The notes under the pieces are model-generated. The model was not told the DNA's origin. It searched no databases and was given only the letters and a program-made list of their open reading frames with translations. The position numbers and the translations under genes are program-made. Positions 9,222-18,517 of a DNA stretch of 64,000 nucleotides are shown piece by piece. The stretch comes from Anaeromassilibacillus sp. An172. GTDB lineage: Bacteria > Bacillota > Clostridia > Oscillospirales > Acutalibacteraceae. The stretch's first letter is position 1; every line of letters starts with the position of its first letter. The DNA lies in assembly GCF_002160515.1 (NCBI RefSeq), contig NZ_NFKS01000005.1, forward strand, positions 1 to 64,000. Reading direction: 5' to 3'.

Positions 9222-10298
9222 TTATTCACCGAAGCTTATGCCCAGCATCTTTGCTTCCTTAACCATATCGCAATCAGGTGGTACGGATTTGAGCTTTCCT
9301 GCAATCTCCTTGAGTGGTACAGGAACAACTCTGTCGTTCTGCATAGCAACAAGATAGCCGTATTTTTCCTCTATGATGAGCTTTGCAGCATTAACGCCGA
9401 AACGTGTGGAAATAACTCTGTCATAAGGAACAGGGCTTCCGCCTCTCTGGAAATGACCCGGAACAGTAACTCTTGTCTCTTGTCCTGTAGCCTCTTCGAT
9501 TTCATGGGCAATTTTATAAGAGATAGAAGGATATGCAAGAGAAGCAATAGCTGCTTTTCTTTCCTTTTTCTTCATAGCAGCAACCTCTTTTGTTATTGCA
9601 CCCTCTGCAACAGCTATAATGGAGAAATTCTTTCCGCTCTTAGTTCTCTCTTTTACTGTATTGATAACAGAATTGATGTCATAAGGAATTTCAGGTATAA
9701 GGATAACATCTGCTCCGCCTGCAATACCTGCATGAAGTGTAAGCCATCCGGCTTTATGACCCATAAGCTCTACAATAAATACTCGGCCATGAGATGTAGC
9801 TGTAGTATGAATACAGTCGATAACATTTGTAGCAATGTCAACTGCGCTCTGGAAACCGAAAGTAATATCTGTGCCCCAAAGGTCGTTGTCGATTGTCTTT
9901 GGAAGTCCGATAACATTCATGCCCTCTTCGGAAAGCATGTTTGCAGATTTCTGTGTGCCGTTTCCTCCGAGAACAACAAGGCAATCCAGCTTCATTTCCT
10001 GATAATGACGTTTCATCTCTTTAACCTTGTCAACGGATGTTTCGTCGATTACTCTCATAAGCTTAAAGGGCTGTCTTGAAGTTCCGAGAATTGTTCCGCC
10101 TCTGGTGAGAATTCCGGAAAAATCCTCAGGTTTCATCTCTTTGTACTCGCCGTAAATCAAGCCTCTGTAACCGTCGATAATGCCATAAATCTTAACGTTG
10201 TCCCCATAATGGGCGTAAAGTGTTTTTGCAACGCCTCTTATAGTGGCGTTAAGACCCTGACAATCGCCGCCGCTGGTTAAAATACCGATTCGTTTCAT
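9222..10298 (-). CDS. pfkA: 6-phosphofructokinase, group III type
   Basis: Phosphorylates fructose 6-phosphate to the 1,6-bisphosphate in glycolysis. It is 358 residues, with the N-terminal GILTSGGDCQGLNATIRG loop, the catalytic PKTIDND motif, FQSAVDIATNV, and the substrate motif MGHKAGWLTLHAGIAGGAD. The phosphoryl-donor site reads GGNGTQ followed by PKTIDND. This gives the Gly104/Lys124 combination (E. coli numbering), which in the actinobacterial group III enzymes goes with ATP rather than PPi use. The Asp of the usual GGDG is Asn here. It starts 14 bases after ppk1, and polyphosphate and glycolysis genes are thus cotranscribed. Donor specificity remains an inference. Confidence 0.95.
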   Translation of the reverse strand: MKRIGILTSGGDCQGLNATIRGVAKTLYAHYGDNVKIYGIIDGYRGLIYGEYKEMKPEDFSGILTRGGTILGTSRQPFKLMRVIDETSVDKVKEMKRHYQEMKLDCLVVLGGNGTQKSANMLSEEGMNVIGLPKTIDNDLWGTDITFGFQSAVDIATNVIDCIHTTATSHGRVFIVELMGHKAGWLTLHAGIAGGADVILIPEIPYDINSVINTVKERTKSGKNFSIIAVAEGAITKEVAAMKKKERKAAIASLAYPSISYKIAHEIEEATGQETRVTVPGHFQRGGSPVPYDRVISTRFGVNAAKLIIEEKYGYLVAMQNDRVVPVPLKEIAGKLKSVPPDCDMVKEAKMLGISFGE

Positions 10299-10312
10299 GT
10301 TTCAACATCCTT

Positions 10313-12460
10313 TCATTTCGGTAATTGAGGAGTTCCGATTGGTTTTCCTACTTCCTCACTATTGATATTATTTTTAATAGCAGCTTTTTGTTGTTTCTGG
10401 GCTCTCTTTGAGAACTCAAGCTGACTGTTTACAACTTTTTTGCCTCTTCTGTCAACCATATGATATGTTGTATCTGGCTTCTGTATTCTCATATTTACAG
10501 TATCGCTGAGCATAATTTCAAGAATTTTAAATGCTCTCTTCTTGATATCAGGGTCTTCAATCGGGAACACAAGTTCAACACGTCTGTCCAGATTTCTCGG
10601 CATCCAGTCCGCAGAACCCATGAAAATAATAGGATCACCGGCGTTTTCAAATTTGAAAATTCTGCTGTGCTCAAGAAGCTGGCCAACAATACTGTATATT
10701 GTAATATTATCGCTTATACCCTTTAATCCCGGAACAAGACAGCATATACCACGCACTATCATTGTAACCTTAACTCCTGCCTGAGAAGCTTTATAAAGCA
10801 AGTTAATAATACTTGGATCTACAAGGGAATTTACCTTTACTGTAATTCCGGACGGAAGTCCGTTTTTAGCGTTTTCAGTTTCTTTAATTATTGCCTGTTC
10901 AAAGAACGTTCTCATACCCTTTGGAGCAACAATAAATTTGTTGTACTCTGGCGGCAGTGAATAGCCTGTGAGAACATTAAACAAGGAAGAAGCATCCTCG
11001 CCGTATTCTTCCTTACAGGTAAACAAGCCGATATCTGTGTAGAATCTTGCAGTAATATCGTTATAGTTACCTGTACCCATATGGAGATAACGTCTTATTG
11101 TATCCTCTTCTTTTCTAACAACAAGGCAAATTTTACAGTGAGTTTTAAGACCTGTAAGGCCGTAAATTACGTGACAGCCGGCTTTTTCCAGCTTTTTAGC
11201 CCACTGGATGTTGTTTTCTTCGTCAAATCTGGCTTTAAGCTCAACCAATACAGTAACCTGCTTGCCGTTTTCCGCAGCTTTTATAAGTGCTGCAATAATA
11301 GGTGAATTACCGCTTACACGGTAAAGGGTCTGCTTAATTGCCAAAACATTGCTGTCTGAAGCCGCCTGTTTTACAAAGTTCAATACTGCGTCAAAGCTTT
11401 CATAAGGATGATGTACAAGTCTGTCTTTCTCTCTGATAGCTTTGAAGCAGTCGTCGTAACCGTAAAAATCAGCAGGAGGGTTAACCGGAACAATAGGAGC
11501 AAATCTCAATTTGTCACAGCCGTCCAAACCTCCGAATTTTGAGAAGAATGTAAGGTCAAGAGGACCTGTAGACTCGTAAATTTCGTCCTCCTCAACATCA
11601 AATGACTCAACAAGGAAATGCTTAAGCTCCTCGTCACAGTGTTTTATAAGTTCAAGACGAACCGGCTTTCCTCTTTTTCTCTTCTTAATTGAACGCTGAA
11701 TTTCAACCAAAAGGTTGTCAACGTCCTCATCTATTTCCAAATCACTGTCTCTGATAACTCTGAAAGGACAGAATTTTTCAATTTTATAAAGTTCAAAAAG
11801 AACATCAAGCTTGTCCATAATAATATCTTCAAGCATGATAAACTTTCTTGTTTTATCTTTTTCATCGCTCTGAGGTACTTCAATAAATCTTGGAAGCAAG
11901 GACGGTACCTGAACCACGGCAAATACCGATTCATCTTCACTTCTAAGTCTTACTGCGATGTTAAGGCTTTTGTTTGCCAAAAGCGGAAAAGGTCTGCTTG
12001 TATCAACCGCGAGAGGTGTAAGTACAGGAAAAACCATTTTATGAAAATAATCGTCGATAAAAGCCTTCTGTTTTTCGTCTAAATCATCTATAGAAATAAA
12101 CATAAGACCGTTTTTATTAAGTACAGGCATTATGCTTCTGTTGAGACAGGAATACTGTTTTTTCCAGAAATCGTGTACTTTCACTGAAAGCTTTTTAAAA
12201 AGCTGCTTTGGAGTAAGACCTGAAACATCCGGATTTTTTCTTCCGTCGTGCATTTCGTCCATAACTCCGGCAACACGTACCATAAAAAATTCATCAAGAT
12301 TAGAAGCGGTTATTGCAAGGAATTTCAAACGCTCAAGAACAGGGTTTTCTTTTTCAAATGCCTCTTCCAAAACCCTGTAGTTAAAATCCATCCAGCTTAA
12401 TTCTCTGTTGTTATATGGTATATCCATCGATGCTAACTTACCCGTATTCTTATCTGACAC
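10313..12460 (-). CDS. ppk1: Polyphosphate kinase 1
   Basis: Reversibly makes long-chain polyphosphate from ATP. The protein has 715 residues. The N-terminal domain begins YNNRELSWMDFNYRVLEEA, followed by the DEFFMVRVAG segment. The two phospholipase-D-like halves show the autophosphorylation region (KAGCHVIYGLTGLKTHCKICLVVR, with the catalytic His in KTHCK) and the second motif near LEHSRIFKFENAGDP with its His. The start is GTG at 12460 with CGGAGG nine bases upstream. It lies between dapB and pfkA with short gaps. No exopolyphosphatase gene is nearby. Confidence 0.97.
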   Translation of the reverse strand: MSDKNTGKLASMDIPYNNRELSWMDFNYRVLEEAFEKENPVLERLKFLAITASNLDEFFMVRVAGVMDEMHDGRKNPDVSGLTPKQLFKKLSVKVHDFWKKQYSCLNRSIMPVLNKNGLMFISIDDLDEKQKAFIDDYFHKMVFPVLTPLAVDTSRPFPLLANKSLNIAVRLRSEDESVFAVVQVPSLLPRFIEVPQSDEKDKTRKFIMLEDIIMDKLDVLFELYKIEKFCPFRVIRDSDLEIDEDVDNLLVEIQRSIKKRKRGKPVRLELIKHCDEELKHFLVESFDVEEDEIYESTGPLDLTFFSKFGGLDGCDKLRFAPIVPVNPPADFYGYDDCFKAIREKDRLVHHPYESFDAVLNFVKQAASDSNVLAIKQTLYRVSGNSPIIAALIKAAENGKQVTVLVELKARFDEENNIQWAKKLEKAGCHVIYGLTGLKTHCKICLVVRKEEDTIRRYLHMGTGNYNDITARFYTDIGLFTCKEEYGEDASSLFNVLTGYSLPPEYNKFIVAPKGMRTFFEQAIIKETENAKNGLPSGITVKVNSLVDPSIINLLYKASQAGVKVTMIVRGICCLVPGLKGISDNITIYSIVGQLLEHSRIFKFENAGDPIIFMGSADWMPRNLDRRVELVFPIEDPDIKKRAFKILEIMLSDTVNMRIQKPDTTYHMVDRRGKKVVNSQLEFSKRAQKQQKAAIKNNINSEEVGKPIGTPQLPK

Positions 12461-12504
12461 CTTAAACTACCTCCGAGTTTACATTTTTGTATTTTTATAA
12501 ATAA

Positions 12505-13263
12505 TTATTCTTCGGCGAGCATATCACCCATATCATACATTCCCGGTTCTTTTCCGCAGATAAATGCTGCCGCATTTACAGCGCCCACTGCAAAAACTTC
12601 CTTTGAATGAGCCTCGTGCTTTATTGTGAGAACCTCATCGTGGCCGGCAAAAATAATCTCGTGTTCACCGACGATTGTACCGCCTCTAACCGCATGAATA
12701 CCGATTTCGTTTTTACTGCGTTTTCTGCGGTAGCTGTGTCTGTCATACACATACTGAGGTTCCTGCTCCATAACCTTTGAAACTCCGTCAGCTATCATAA
12801 GAGCTGTACCGCTTGGAGCGTCAATTTTCTGGTTGTGGTGCTTTTCAATTATTTCAACATCAAAAGAGCTTCCGAATACCTTTGCTGCTTTCTGTGCAAG
12901 CTCTATCAAAAGATTTATACCCAGTGACATATTTCCTGAAGAAAAGATTGGAATAACTTTAGAAGCCTCCAAGATTTCTGCTTTTTGTTCTTCGCTGTAT
13001 CCGGTTGCGCACAATACGCATGGCAAAGATTTTTCCTTAGCATATGTAAGCAAGTCTGTCAAAAGAGACGGATTTGAAAAATCAACTATTACATCAGCTT
13101 CTTCTGTAACCTGTGAAAAATTTTCATGTACAGGATATTTCAAACTGCCGTTATTGAAAATATCAACACCGCAGACAATCTCAGTTTTTGGGTTTTCTTC
13201 TGCTGAGGCTGTTACTGCTCGTCCCATTTTTCCGCTGCAGCCTCCAAGAATTATTTTAACCAT
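12505..13263 (-). CDS. dapB: 4-hydroxy-tetrahydrodipicolinate reductase
   Basis: Reduces the DapA product to tetrahydrodipicolinate in lysine and meso-diaminopimelate synthesis. The chosen ATG at 13263 follows AAGGAG and gives 252 residues beginning MVKIILGGCSGKMGRAV, the nucleotide-binding glycine motif. The catalytic region EIIEKHHNQKIDAPSGTA carries the conserved His-His and Lys. C-terminal motifs (IGIHAVRGGTIVGEHEI) are complete. It lies directly downstream of dapA, separated by a hairpin that may set the ratio of the two products. Confidence 0.97.
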   Translation of the reverse strand: MVKIILGGCSGKMGRAVTASAEENPKTEIVCGVDIFNNGSLKYPVHENFSQVTEEADVIVDFSNPSLLTDLLTYAKEKSLPCVLCATGYSEEQKAEILEASKVIPIFSSGNMSLGINLLIELAQKAAKVFGSSFDVEIIEKHHNQKIDAPSGTALMIADGVSKVMEQEPQYVYDRHSYRRKRSKNEIGIHAVRGGTIVGEHEIIFAGHDEVLTIKHEAHSKEVFAVGAVNAAAFICGKEPGMYDMGDMLAEE

Positions 13264-13352
13264 TTTAAATCTCCTTATTTTTACTTTATACAAAATTCCA
13301 TGTTAAATTTCTGTAAAATTTTTATGTGAAAATATTAACATAGAAAAGACAA

Positions 13353-13374
13353 AAGGGCGTAATAATACGCCCTT
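13353..13374 (-). terminator. Hairpin between dapA and dapB
   Basis: A 9-base stem (AAGGGCGTA with TACGCCCTT) with a 4-base loop lies just after the dapA stop. The following minus-strand bases are moderately T-rich (CTTTTGTCTTTTC). It may be a partial terminator, because dapB has no clear promoter of its own. Confidence 0.65.
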
Positions 13375-13382
13375 ATCAAAAA

Positions 13383-14288
13383 TCACTTTTTATTATACTT
13401 TCCTATAAGGTCGTACTTTGCAAGACAATCCTTCAAATCATGATAGCCGGCATAGCTCATAGGAACAAGCGGCAGACGGCACTCACCAACATCAAATCCG
13501 AGCAAGTTCATAGCTGTTTTTACCGGAATTGGGTTGACATCAGAGAACATAATATCCATAAGCTCCACATAGTGGAAATTAAGCTTTGCAGCCTCTACGA
13601 AATTATTCTCAAGGCAAAGCTGGCATATCTGATGCATTTCACTTGGACAGAAGTTTGCAAATACGGAAATTACACCAAGACCACCCAATGACATAAATGG
13701 AACTGTCTGATCGTCATTTCCTGAATAAATGTCAAGATTGTTTCCGCACAAAGATCTTGTCTGAGAAACGGAAGAAATATCGCCGTTTGCTTCTTTTGTA
13801 GCAACAATATTTTTGTGCTTGCAAAGCTCGGCATATGTTTTTGGCTTAATGTTGCAGCCGGTTCTTGACGGAACATTATAAAGGATCATTGGAATATCAA
13901 CAGCATCTGCAATTGTTGTAAAATGCTTGATAAGACCTGTCTGTGATGTTTTATTATAATAAGGTGTAACGCAGAGAATTGCGTCGGCTCCGTACTGATG
14001 TGCTGATTTTGAAAGCATTACAGCTGTAGCTGTATCGTTGCTTCCTGTACCTGCAATAACAGGGATACGTCCGTTAACCTTTTCAGCAACAAATGAAAGC
14101 ACCTCGCAGTGTTCTTTTTCTGAAAGAGTTGCGGCTTCACCTGTTGTTCCACAAGCCACAATGGCATCTGTGCCGTTTGCTATCTGGAACTCAATAAGCT
14201 CGCCCAAAACTTCATAGTTAACAGAACCGTCGCTGTGCATTGGTGTTACCAGCGCAACAGCAGAACCTTTGAAAATTGGATTGCCCAT
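13383..14288 (-). CDS. dapA: 4-hydroxy-tetrahydrodipicolinate synthase
   Basis: Condenses pyruvate with aspartate semialdehyde, the branch point to lysine and diaminopimelate. The 301-residue TIM barrel has GTTGEAATLSEKEH near residue 45, YYNKTSQTGLIKHF with the catalytic Tyr near 135, YNVPSRTG, and VATKEANGD with the Schiff-base Lys near 163. It begins with a strong CGGAGGG site. Together with asd upstream and dapB downstream it forms a pathway-ordered operon. Confidence 0.97.
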   Translation of the reverse strand: MGNPIFKGSAVALVTPMHSDGSVNYEVLGELIEFQIANGTDAIVACGTTGEAATLSEKEHCEVLSFVAEKVNGRIPVIAGTGSNDTATAVMLSKSAHQYGADAILCVTPYYNKTSQTGLIKHFTTIADAVDIPMILYNVPSRTGCNIKPKTYAELCKHKNIVATKEANGDISSVSQTRSLCGNNLDIYSGNDDQTVPFMSLGGLGVISVFANFCPSEMHQICQLCLENNFVEAAKLNFHYVELMDIMFSDVNPIPVKTAMNLLGFDVGECRLPLVPMSYAGYHDLKDCLAKYDLIGKYNKK

Positions 14289-14367
14289 AAGTTTCCCTCC
14301 GTGATTATTATCTACTATCTATAATAAAGTATGTTACTTTATATTATTTGGATTCATAAAATTTGAA

Positions 14368-15456
14368 TCAGTCATCAAGGTAACCCTCTGCGCAGAGAAG
14401 CTCTGCCATAAGAACAGCACCGCCTGCTGCACCTCTGAGGGTGTTGTGTGACATGCAAACAAATTTATAATCGTACTGTAAATCTGGTCTGAGTCTGCCG
14501 ATAGAAATTGCCATACCGTTTTCAAGATTTCTCTCACTCTTAATCTGAGGACGGTCAGGCTCTGTGAAATAGTGCAGGAACTGCTTTGGTGCGCTTGGAA
14601 GCTCAAGCTCCTGAGCTCTTCCCTTATAGCTTTCCCAAATCTTTATAATCTCATCAATTGATGGCTTCTCGACACCGTCTTTAAATGACATAAATACGGC
14701 TGCTGTATGACCATCGGATACAGGAACACGCAAGCACTGTGATGTAATAGCGATATCGTCGCAGTTTACAATCTTGTCGCCCTCAATATGTCCCCAAATC
14801 TTCAAAGGCTCCTGCTCTGATTTTTCCTCTTCACCGCCGATGTAAGGAATAAGGTTATCTACCATTTCAGGCCAGCGCTCAAATGTTTTTCCTGCGCCGG
14901 AAATTGCCTGATATGTACATGCAAGCACCTTATCTACACCAAGAGCCTTGAGAGGATGAATAGCCGGAACATAGCTCTGAAGTGAGCAGTTTGACTTAAC
15001 TGCAACAAAGCCTTTCTTTGTTCCCAAACGCTTTCTCTGTGACTCTATAATTTTTGCATGATCTGCATTTATCTCTGGGATAATCATTGGAACGTCAGGT
15101 GTTCCTCTGTGTGCTGAGTTATTTGACATAACAGGGCATTCTGCCTTTGCATATGCCTCTTCCAAAGCTCTGATTTCGTCTTTTTTCATGTCAACTGCGC
15201 AGAATACGAAATCTACAAGAGCAGCAACTTTTTCAACCTCAGAAGCATCCATGACTACCATATCAGCCATAGAAGCAGGGAGAGGAGTTTTCATTGCCCA
15301 TCTTCCTTCTACACACTCTTTATATGTTTTTCCTGCGCTTCTGCTGCTGGCAGCCAAAGCTGTAACCTCAAACCAAGGATGATTTTCAAGAAGAGTAGCA
15401 AATCTCTGACCTACCATGCCTGTTGCGCCGATAATTCCTACTTTGTATTTTTTCAT
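14368..15456 (-). CDS. asd: Aspartate-semialdehyde dehydrogenase, archaeal/fungal type
   Basis: Makes L-aspartate 4-semialdehyde from aspartyl phosphate using NADPH. It has 362 residues. The N-terminal IIGATGMVGQRF binds the cofactor, VKSNCSLQSY holds the catalytic Cys and HTAAVFMSF lies near the C-terminal half. The pattern (FEVTALAASSRSAGKTY) follows the archaeal/yeast branch rather than the usual bacterial one. It is the first gene of the block, with CGGAGG six bases ahead of the ATG, and is preceded by a promoter and a structured leader. Products feed dapA here and threonine/methionine elsewhere (thrC is at 47.5 kb). Confidence 0.95.
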   Translation of the reverse strand: MKKYKVGIIGATGMVGQRFATLLENHPWFEVTALAASSRSAGKTYKECVEGRWAMKTPLPASMADMVVMDASEVEKVAALVDFVFCAVDMKKDEIRALEEAYAKAECPVMSNNSAHRGTPDVPMIIPEINADHAKIIESQRKRLGTKKGFVAVKSNCSLQSYVPAIHPLKALGVDKVLACTYQAISGAGKTFERWPEMVDNLIPYIGGEEEKSEQEPLKIWGHIEGDKIVNCDDIAITSQCLRVPVSDGHTAAVFMSFKDGVEKPSIDEIIKIWESYKGRAQELELPSAPKQFLHYFTEPDRPQIKSERNLENGMAISIGRLRPDLQYDYKFVCMSHNTLRGAAGGAVLMAELLCAEGYLDD

Positions 15457-15489
15457 AATTGCCTCCGAAAAATAAAAAAATTGAAAAAG

Positions 15490-15560
15490 CGGTTGTCATT
15501 TTCTCTATAATATTATATTATATGAATTGCAGCCTAAAGCTAAAAGCCTATTCAACCGTT
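15490..15560 (-). other. Structured leader of asd, possible attenuator
   Basis: Between the promoter and the asd start, CGGTTG and CAACCG arms (15490-15495 with 15553-15558) enclose about 57 bases that contain smaller AGCTTT/AGGCT pairings. On the minus strand the last arm is followed by a long T-rich tract (CTTTTTCAATTTTTTT) and then the ribosome site. This is the shape of an intrinsic terminator in the leader. It is much shorter than a lysine riboswitch. Confidence 0.4.
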
Positions 15561-15572
15561 TATACTTAGTAT

Positions 15573-15602
15573 AATATACCACAGGTAAAGGAACATTGTC
15601 AA
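15573..15602 (-). promoter_or_regulatory. Promoter of the asd-dap operon
   Basis: TTGACA (15597-15602) and TATATT (15573-15578) on the minus strand have an 18-base spacer. The transcript would start near 15566 and carry a leader of about 110 bases. The divergent queA gene begins 116 bases away. Confidence 0.65.
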
Positions 15603-15717
15603 TTGATTATTTACAGAAAAGTATATTTTAAGCGGGTGAACAAAGCAAATTTTAGCTAAAAACTCATATAGAATTACATTTTATATACATAAACATATTT
15701 TAGGAAAGGGATTGTAT

Positions 15718-16758
15718 ATGACCTTAAAGAATAAAACAAGCGATTATTTTTATGAGCTTCCTGAAGAGCTTATTGCTCAAACTCCTGTGGAGCCTCGTGA
15801 CCATTCGTCAATGCTGGTGCTTGACAGAGAAACAGGAAAAACTCAGCACAAGCATTTTTATGATGTTTCGGATTATCTTAAACCAGGCGACTGCCTTATT
15901 TTAAATGATTCAAGGGTTTTGCCTGCGAGAATTTTCGGAACAAAAAAAGACACCGGTGCTCATGTGGAATTTTTGCTTTTAAAGTGCGTGGGAAATAACA
16001 GGTGGGAAACCCTTGTAAAGCCCGGAAGAAAAGCTAAAGTCGGCGCAGAATTTGTATTTTCCCCAGGAGTTTTGGAAGGTAAAATTACCGATGTACTTGA
16101 GGATGGAAACAGAATTATAGATTTCTCCTGTGAGGGAAATTTCTATACAATTTTGGAGGAGCTTGGAAAAATGCCTCTTCCTCCCTACATCACAGCAGAG
16201 CTTAAAGACCAGGAAAGATACCAGACAGTTTACAGCCATGAGTTAGGTTCTGCCGCCGCTCCCACAGCCGGACTTCATTTCACAAAAGAGCTTTTGAAAA
16301 AAATAGAGGAAAAAGGCGTAAAAATCGGCTATGTGACACTTCATGTGGGACTTGGTACATTCAGACCTGTAAAGGCTGAAAACATCACCGAACACAAAAT
16401 GCACAGCGAGCACTACCACCTGCCCAAAGAAACAGCAGACCTTATTAACGAAACAAAGAAAAACGGCGGCAGGGTTATCGCTGTAGGAACAACCTCATGC
16501 AGAACTTTGGAAAGTGTCGCAACCTTTAACGACGGAAAAATCCTTGAAAGTGACGGCTGGACAAGCATTTTCATCTATCCTGGATACGAATTCAAAGTTT
16601 TGGACGGACTTATAACAAACTTCCATCTTCCGGAAAGCACACTCATTATGCTGGTTTCCGCTTTTGCCGGATATGAACACGTTATGGCGGCATACAAAGA
16701 AGCCGTTGAGAAAAGATACAGATTTTTCTCCTTTGGTGACGCTATGCTTATTATATAA
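15718..16758 (+). CDS. queA: S-adenosylmethionine:tRNA ribosyltransferase-isomerase
   Basis: Transfers and isomerises the ribosyl part of SAM onto 7-aminomethyl-deazaguanine in tRNA to give epoxyqueuosine. It has 346 residues from the ATG at 15718, which follows AGGAAAGGG by seven bases (a TTG two codons earlier is less likely). Family motifs include [24 protein letters not shown] at the start (split here by convention), LPARIFG, and the long [13 protein letters not shown] and [12 protein letters not shown] segments. It pairs with tgt 30 bases downstream, and the two form a queuosine unit. Confidence 0.97.
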   Translation: MTLKNKTSDYFYELPEELIAQTPVEPRDHSSMLVLDRETGKTQHKHFYDVSDYLKPGDCLILNDSRVLPARIFGTKKDTGAHVEFLLLKCVGNNRWETLVKPGRKAKVGAEFVFSPGVLEGKITDVLEDGNRIIDFSCEGNFYTILEELGKMPLPPYITAELKDQERYQTVYSHELGSAAAPTAGLHFTKELLKKIEEKGVKIGYVTLHVGLGTFRPVKAENITEHKMHSEHYHLPKETADLINETKKNGGRVIAVGTTSCRTLESVATFNDGKILESDGWTSIFIYPGYEFKVLDGLITNFHLPESTLIMLVSAFAGYEHVMAAYKEAVEKRYRFFSFGDAMLII

Positions 16759-16788
16759 AAACTATTGTATGAAAGGTAAAATTGAAAT

Positions 16789-17919
16789 ATGTACAAACTT
16801 ATAAAAACCGAAGGCAGCGCAAGGCGAGCCGAATTTATAACTCCTCACGGCACTGTACAGACTCCGGCGTTTATGAACGTGGCAACCTGCGGAGCAATAA
16901 AGGGTGCGGTTTCTGCTCTTGATTTAAAGGATTTAAAATGTCAGGTACAGCTTTGCAACACATATCACCTGCATTTAAGACCCGGAGATAAGGTTATAAA
17001 ACAGCTCGGAGGTCTTCACAAATTCACACGCTGGGACGGCCCTATTCTTACAGACAGCGGCGGATTTCAGGTATTCTCCTTGGCAAAGCTTAGAAACATC
17101 AAAGAGGAAGGCGTTTATTTTTCTTCTCACATTGACGGAAGAAAAATATTTATGGGGCCTGAAGAAAGTATGCAAATTCAGTCAAACTTAGGTTCAACCA
17201 TTGCCATGGCTTTTGACGAGTGCATTGAAAACCCTGCTCCGTACGATTACACAAAAAAATCAATAGAAAGAACCGTGCGTTGGCTTGAGAGATGCAAAAA
17301 GGAAATGACAAGACTCAACAGTCTTGAGGATACAATAAACAAAGAGCAGATGCTTTTCGGAATAAACCAGGGAAGCACATACAAAGACCTTAGAATTGAA
17401 CACATGAAAACCATTGCAGATCTCGATCTTGACGGTTATGCAATCGGAGGTCTTGCAGTTGGAGAACCTGCGGAGGTTATGTACGAGATAATCGAAGCTG
17501 TTGAACCCTATGCTCCAAAAGACAAAATAAGATATCTCATGGGTGTCGGAACTCCTGTAAATATTTTGGAAGCTGTTTACAGAGGAGTTGACCTTTTCGA
17601 CTGCGTTATGCCTTCAAGAAATGCCCGTCACGGACATCTTTTCACAAAGTCGGGAATAATAAATATTTCAAACGCAAAATACGAATTGGACGACACACCA
17701 ATCGACAGCCAGTGTCAGTGTCCAGTATGTAAGAATTTCAGCAGAGCTTATATAAGACATTTGCTTAAAAGCGGTGAGATGCTGGGCATGAGACTTGCAG
17801 TTATGCACAATCTGTATTTCTACAACAATCTTATGGAAGAAATCAGAAATGCTCTTGACAACGGTGAATTTGAAAGTTACTACAGACACTACAGAGAAAT
17901 ACTTGGAAAGAGAATATAA
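16789..17919 (+). CDS. tgt: tRNA-guanine transglycosylase
   Basis: Swaps guanine-34 of GUN-anticodon tRNAs for the queuosine precursor preQ1. It is 376 residues, the bacterial length. It shows LTDSGGFQVFSLAKLR with the catalytic-site Asp, GGLAVGEP, the nucleophile Asp in VDLFDCVMPSRNARHG, and the zinc site CQCPVC plus a later His in the C-terminal part. The ribosome site GAAAGGT is somewhat distant from the ATG. It is cotranscribed with queA. The next gene, yajC, has its own promoter. Confidence 0.97.
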   Translation: MYKLIKTEGSARRAEFITPHGTVQTPAFMNVATCGAIKGAVSALDLKDLKCQVQLCNTYHLHLRPGDKVIKQLGGLHKFTRWDGPILTDSGGFQVFSLAKLRNIKEEGVYFSSHIDGRKIFMGPEESMQIQSNLGSTIAMAFDECIENPAPYDYTKKSIERTVRWLERCKKEMTRLNSLEDTINKEQMLFGINQGSTYKDLRIEHMKTIADLDLDGYAIGGLAVGEPAEVMYEIIEAVEPYAPKDKIRYLMGVGTPVNILEAVYRGVDLFDCVMPSRNARHGHLFTKSGIINISNAKYELDDTPIDSQCQCPVCKNFSRAYIRHLLKSGEMLGMRLAVMHNLYFYNNLMEEIRNALDNGEFESYYRHYREILGKRI

Positions 17920-17971
17920 AGAAGAATTTTCCAGTTTTCCGCATAAATTTATATAATTTTCTTTAATAGTA

Positions 17972-18000
17972 TTGCACATAAAGAAAATGTCTGCTATAAT
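17972..18000 (+). promoter_or_regulatory. Promoter of yajC
   Basis: TTGCAC (17972-17977) and TATAAT (17995-18000) are 17 bases apart. A transcript start near 18007 leaves a short leader before the AAAGGGTGG ribosome site. Confidence 0.75.
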
Positions 18001-18035
18001 TGTATGGCATATCATGAAAGGGTGGATTTGAAATT

Positions 18036-18428
18036 ATGAACTTAAACTTTTTTGACACCGCAGCCGGCACTGACGGTACTTCATTTTTGATGATTATTGT
18101 TATCTACGCCGCAATTTTCGGTTTGCTCTATCTCTTCCTCATCAGACCAAAGTCAAAAAGACAGAAACAGGATCAGAAGATGAGAGAAAGCCTTGAAATC
18201 GGCGACGAGATTACAACAATCGGCGGAATTATGGGACGTGTTATCGCTATCAGAGACGACGAAGACGCAATCATTATCGAAACAGGTTCCGACCGTGTTA
18301 AAATGAAATTAAAGCGCTGGTCAATCTCAACTGTTGACACAGAAAAAGAGCTTCCTGCTGAAGAGAAAAAGAGCAAGGGCTGGTTCAAAAAGAATAAGTC
18401 TGAGGATAAAAACGAAGAAACAAAATAA
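18036..18428 (+). CDS. yajC: Preprotein translocase accessory subunit YajC
   Basis: A small membrane protein of 130 residues associated with SecDF-YajC at the Sec translocon. It has one membrane helix at about 19-39 (MIIVIYAAIFGLLYLFLIRP), then the cytoplasmic YajC domain with RPKSKRQKQDQK and the GDEITTIGGIMGRV motif. A charged Lys/Glu-rich tail follows. yajC commonly follows tgt in bacteria, as here. secD and secF are not in the window; a TIGR04086 gene follows instead, a common arrangement in Clostridia. Confidence 0.95.
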   Translation: MNLNFFDTAAGTDGTSFLMIIVIYAAIFGLLYLFLIRPKSKRQKQDQKMRESLEIGDEITTIGGIMGRVIAIRDDEDAIIIETGSDRVKMKLKRWSISTVDTEKELPAEEKKSKGWFKKNKSEDKNEETK

Positions 18429-18468
18429 AATTTCTTCTTCTCGGCTTTACCGGAAACATATAAAACAT

Positions 18469-18513
18469 ACACCTCTGAATATATATCTACTAAAGATATA
18501 TTTTCGGAGGTGT
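18469..18513 (+). terminator. Terminator of yajC overlapping the next gene's start
   Basis: Arms 18469-18487 and 18495-18513 pair over about 19 bases with one or two mismatches and a 7-base loop. Seven Ts follow (18513-18519). The GGAGG ribosome site of the next gene (18506-18510) is in the 3' arm, and its TTG start (18518-18520) is the end of the T-run. Confidence 0.82.
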
Positions 18514-18517
18514 TTTT

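Noticed and set aside
9453-10079. A long open frame on the plus strand across pfkA
   Set aside because: It lies wholly antisense to a clear phosphofructokinase, has a cysteine-rich nonsense-like composition and no ribosome site.
15457-15570. Lysine riboswitch before asd
   Set aside because: The leader is about 110 bases, well short of the lysine aptamer, and the conserved junction motifs were not found.
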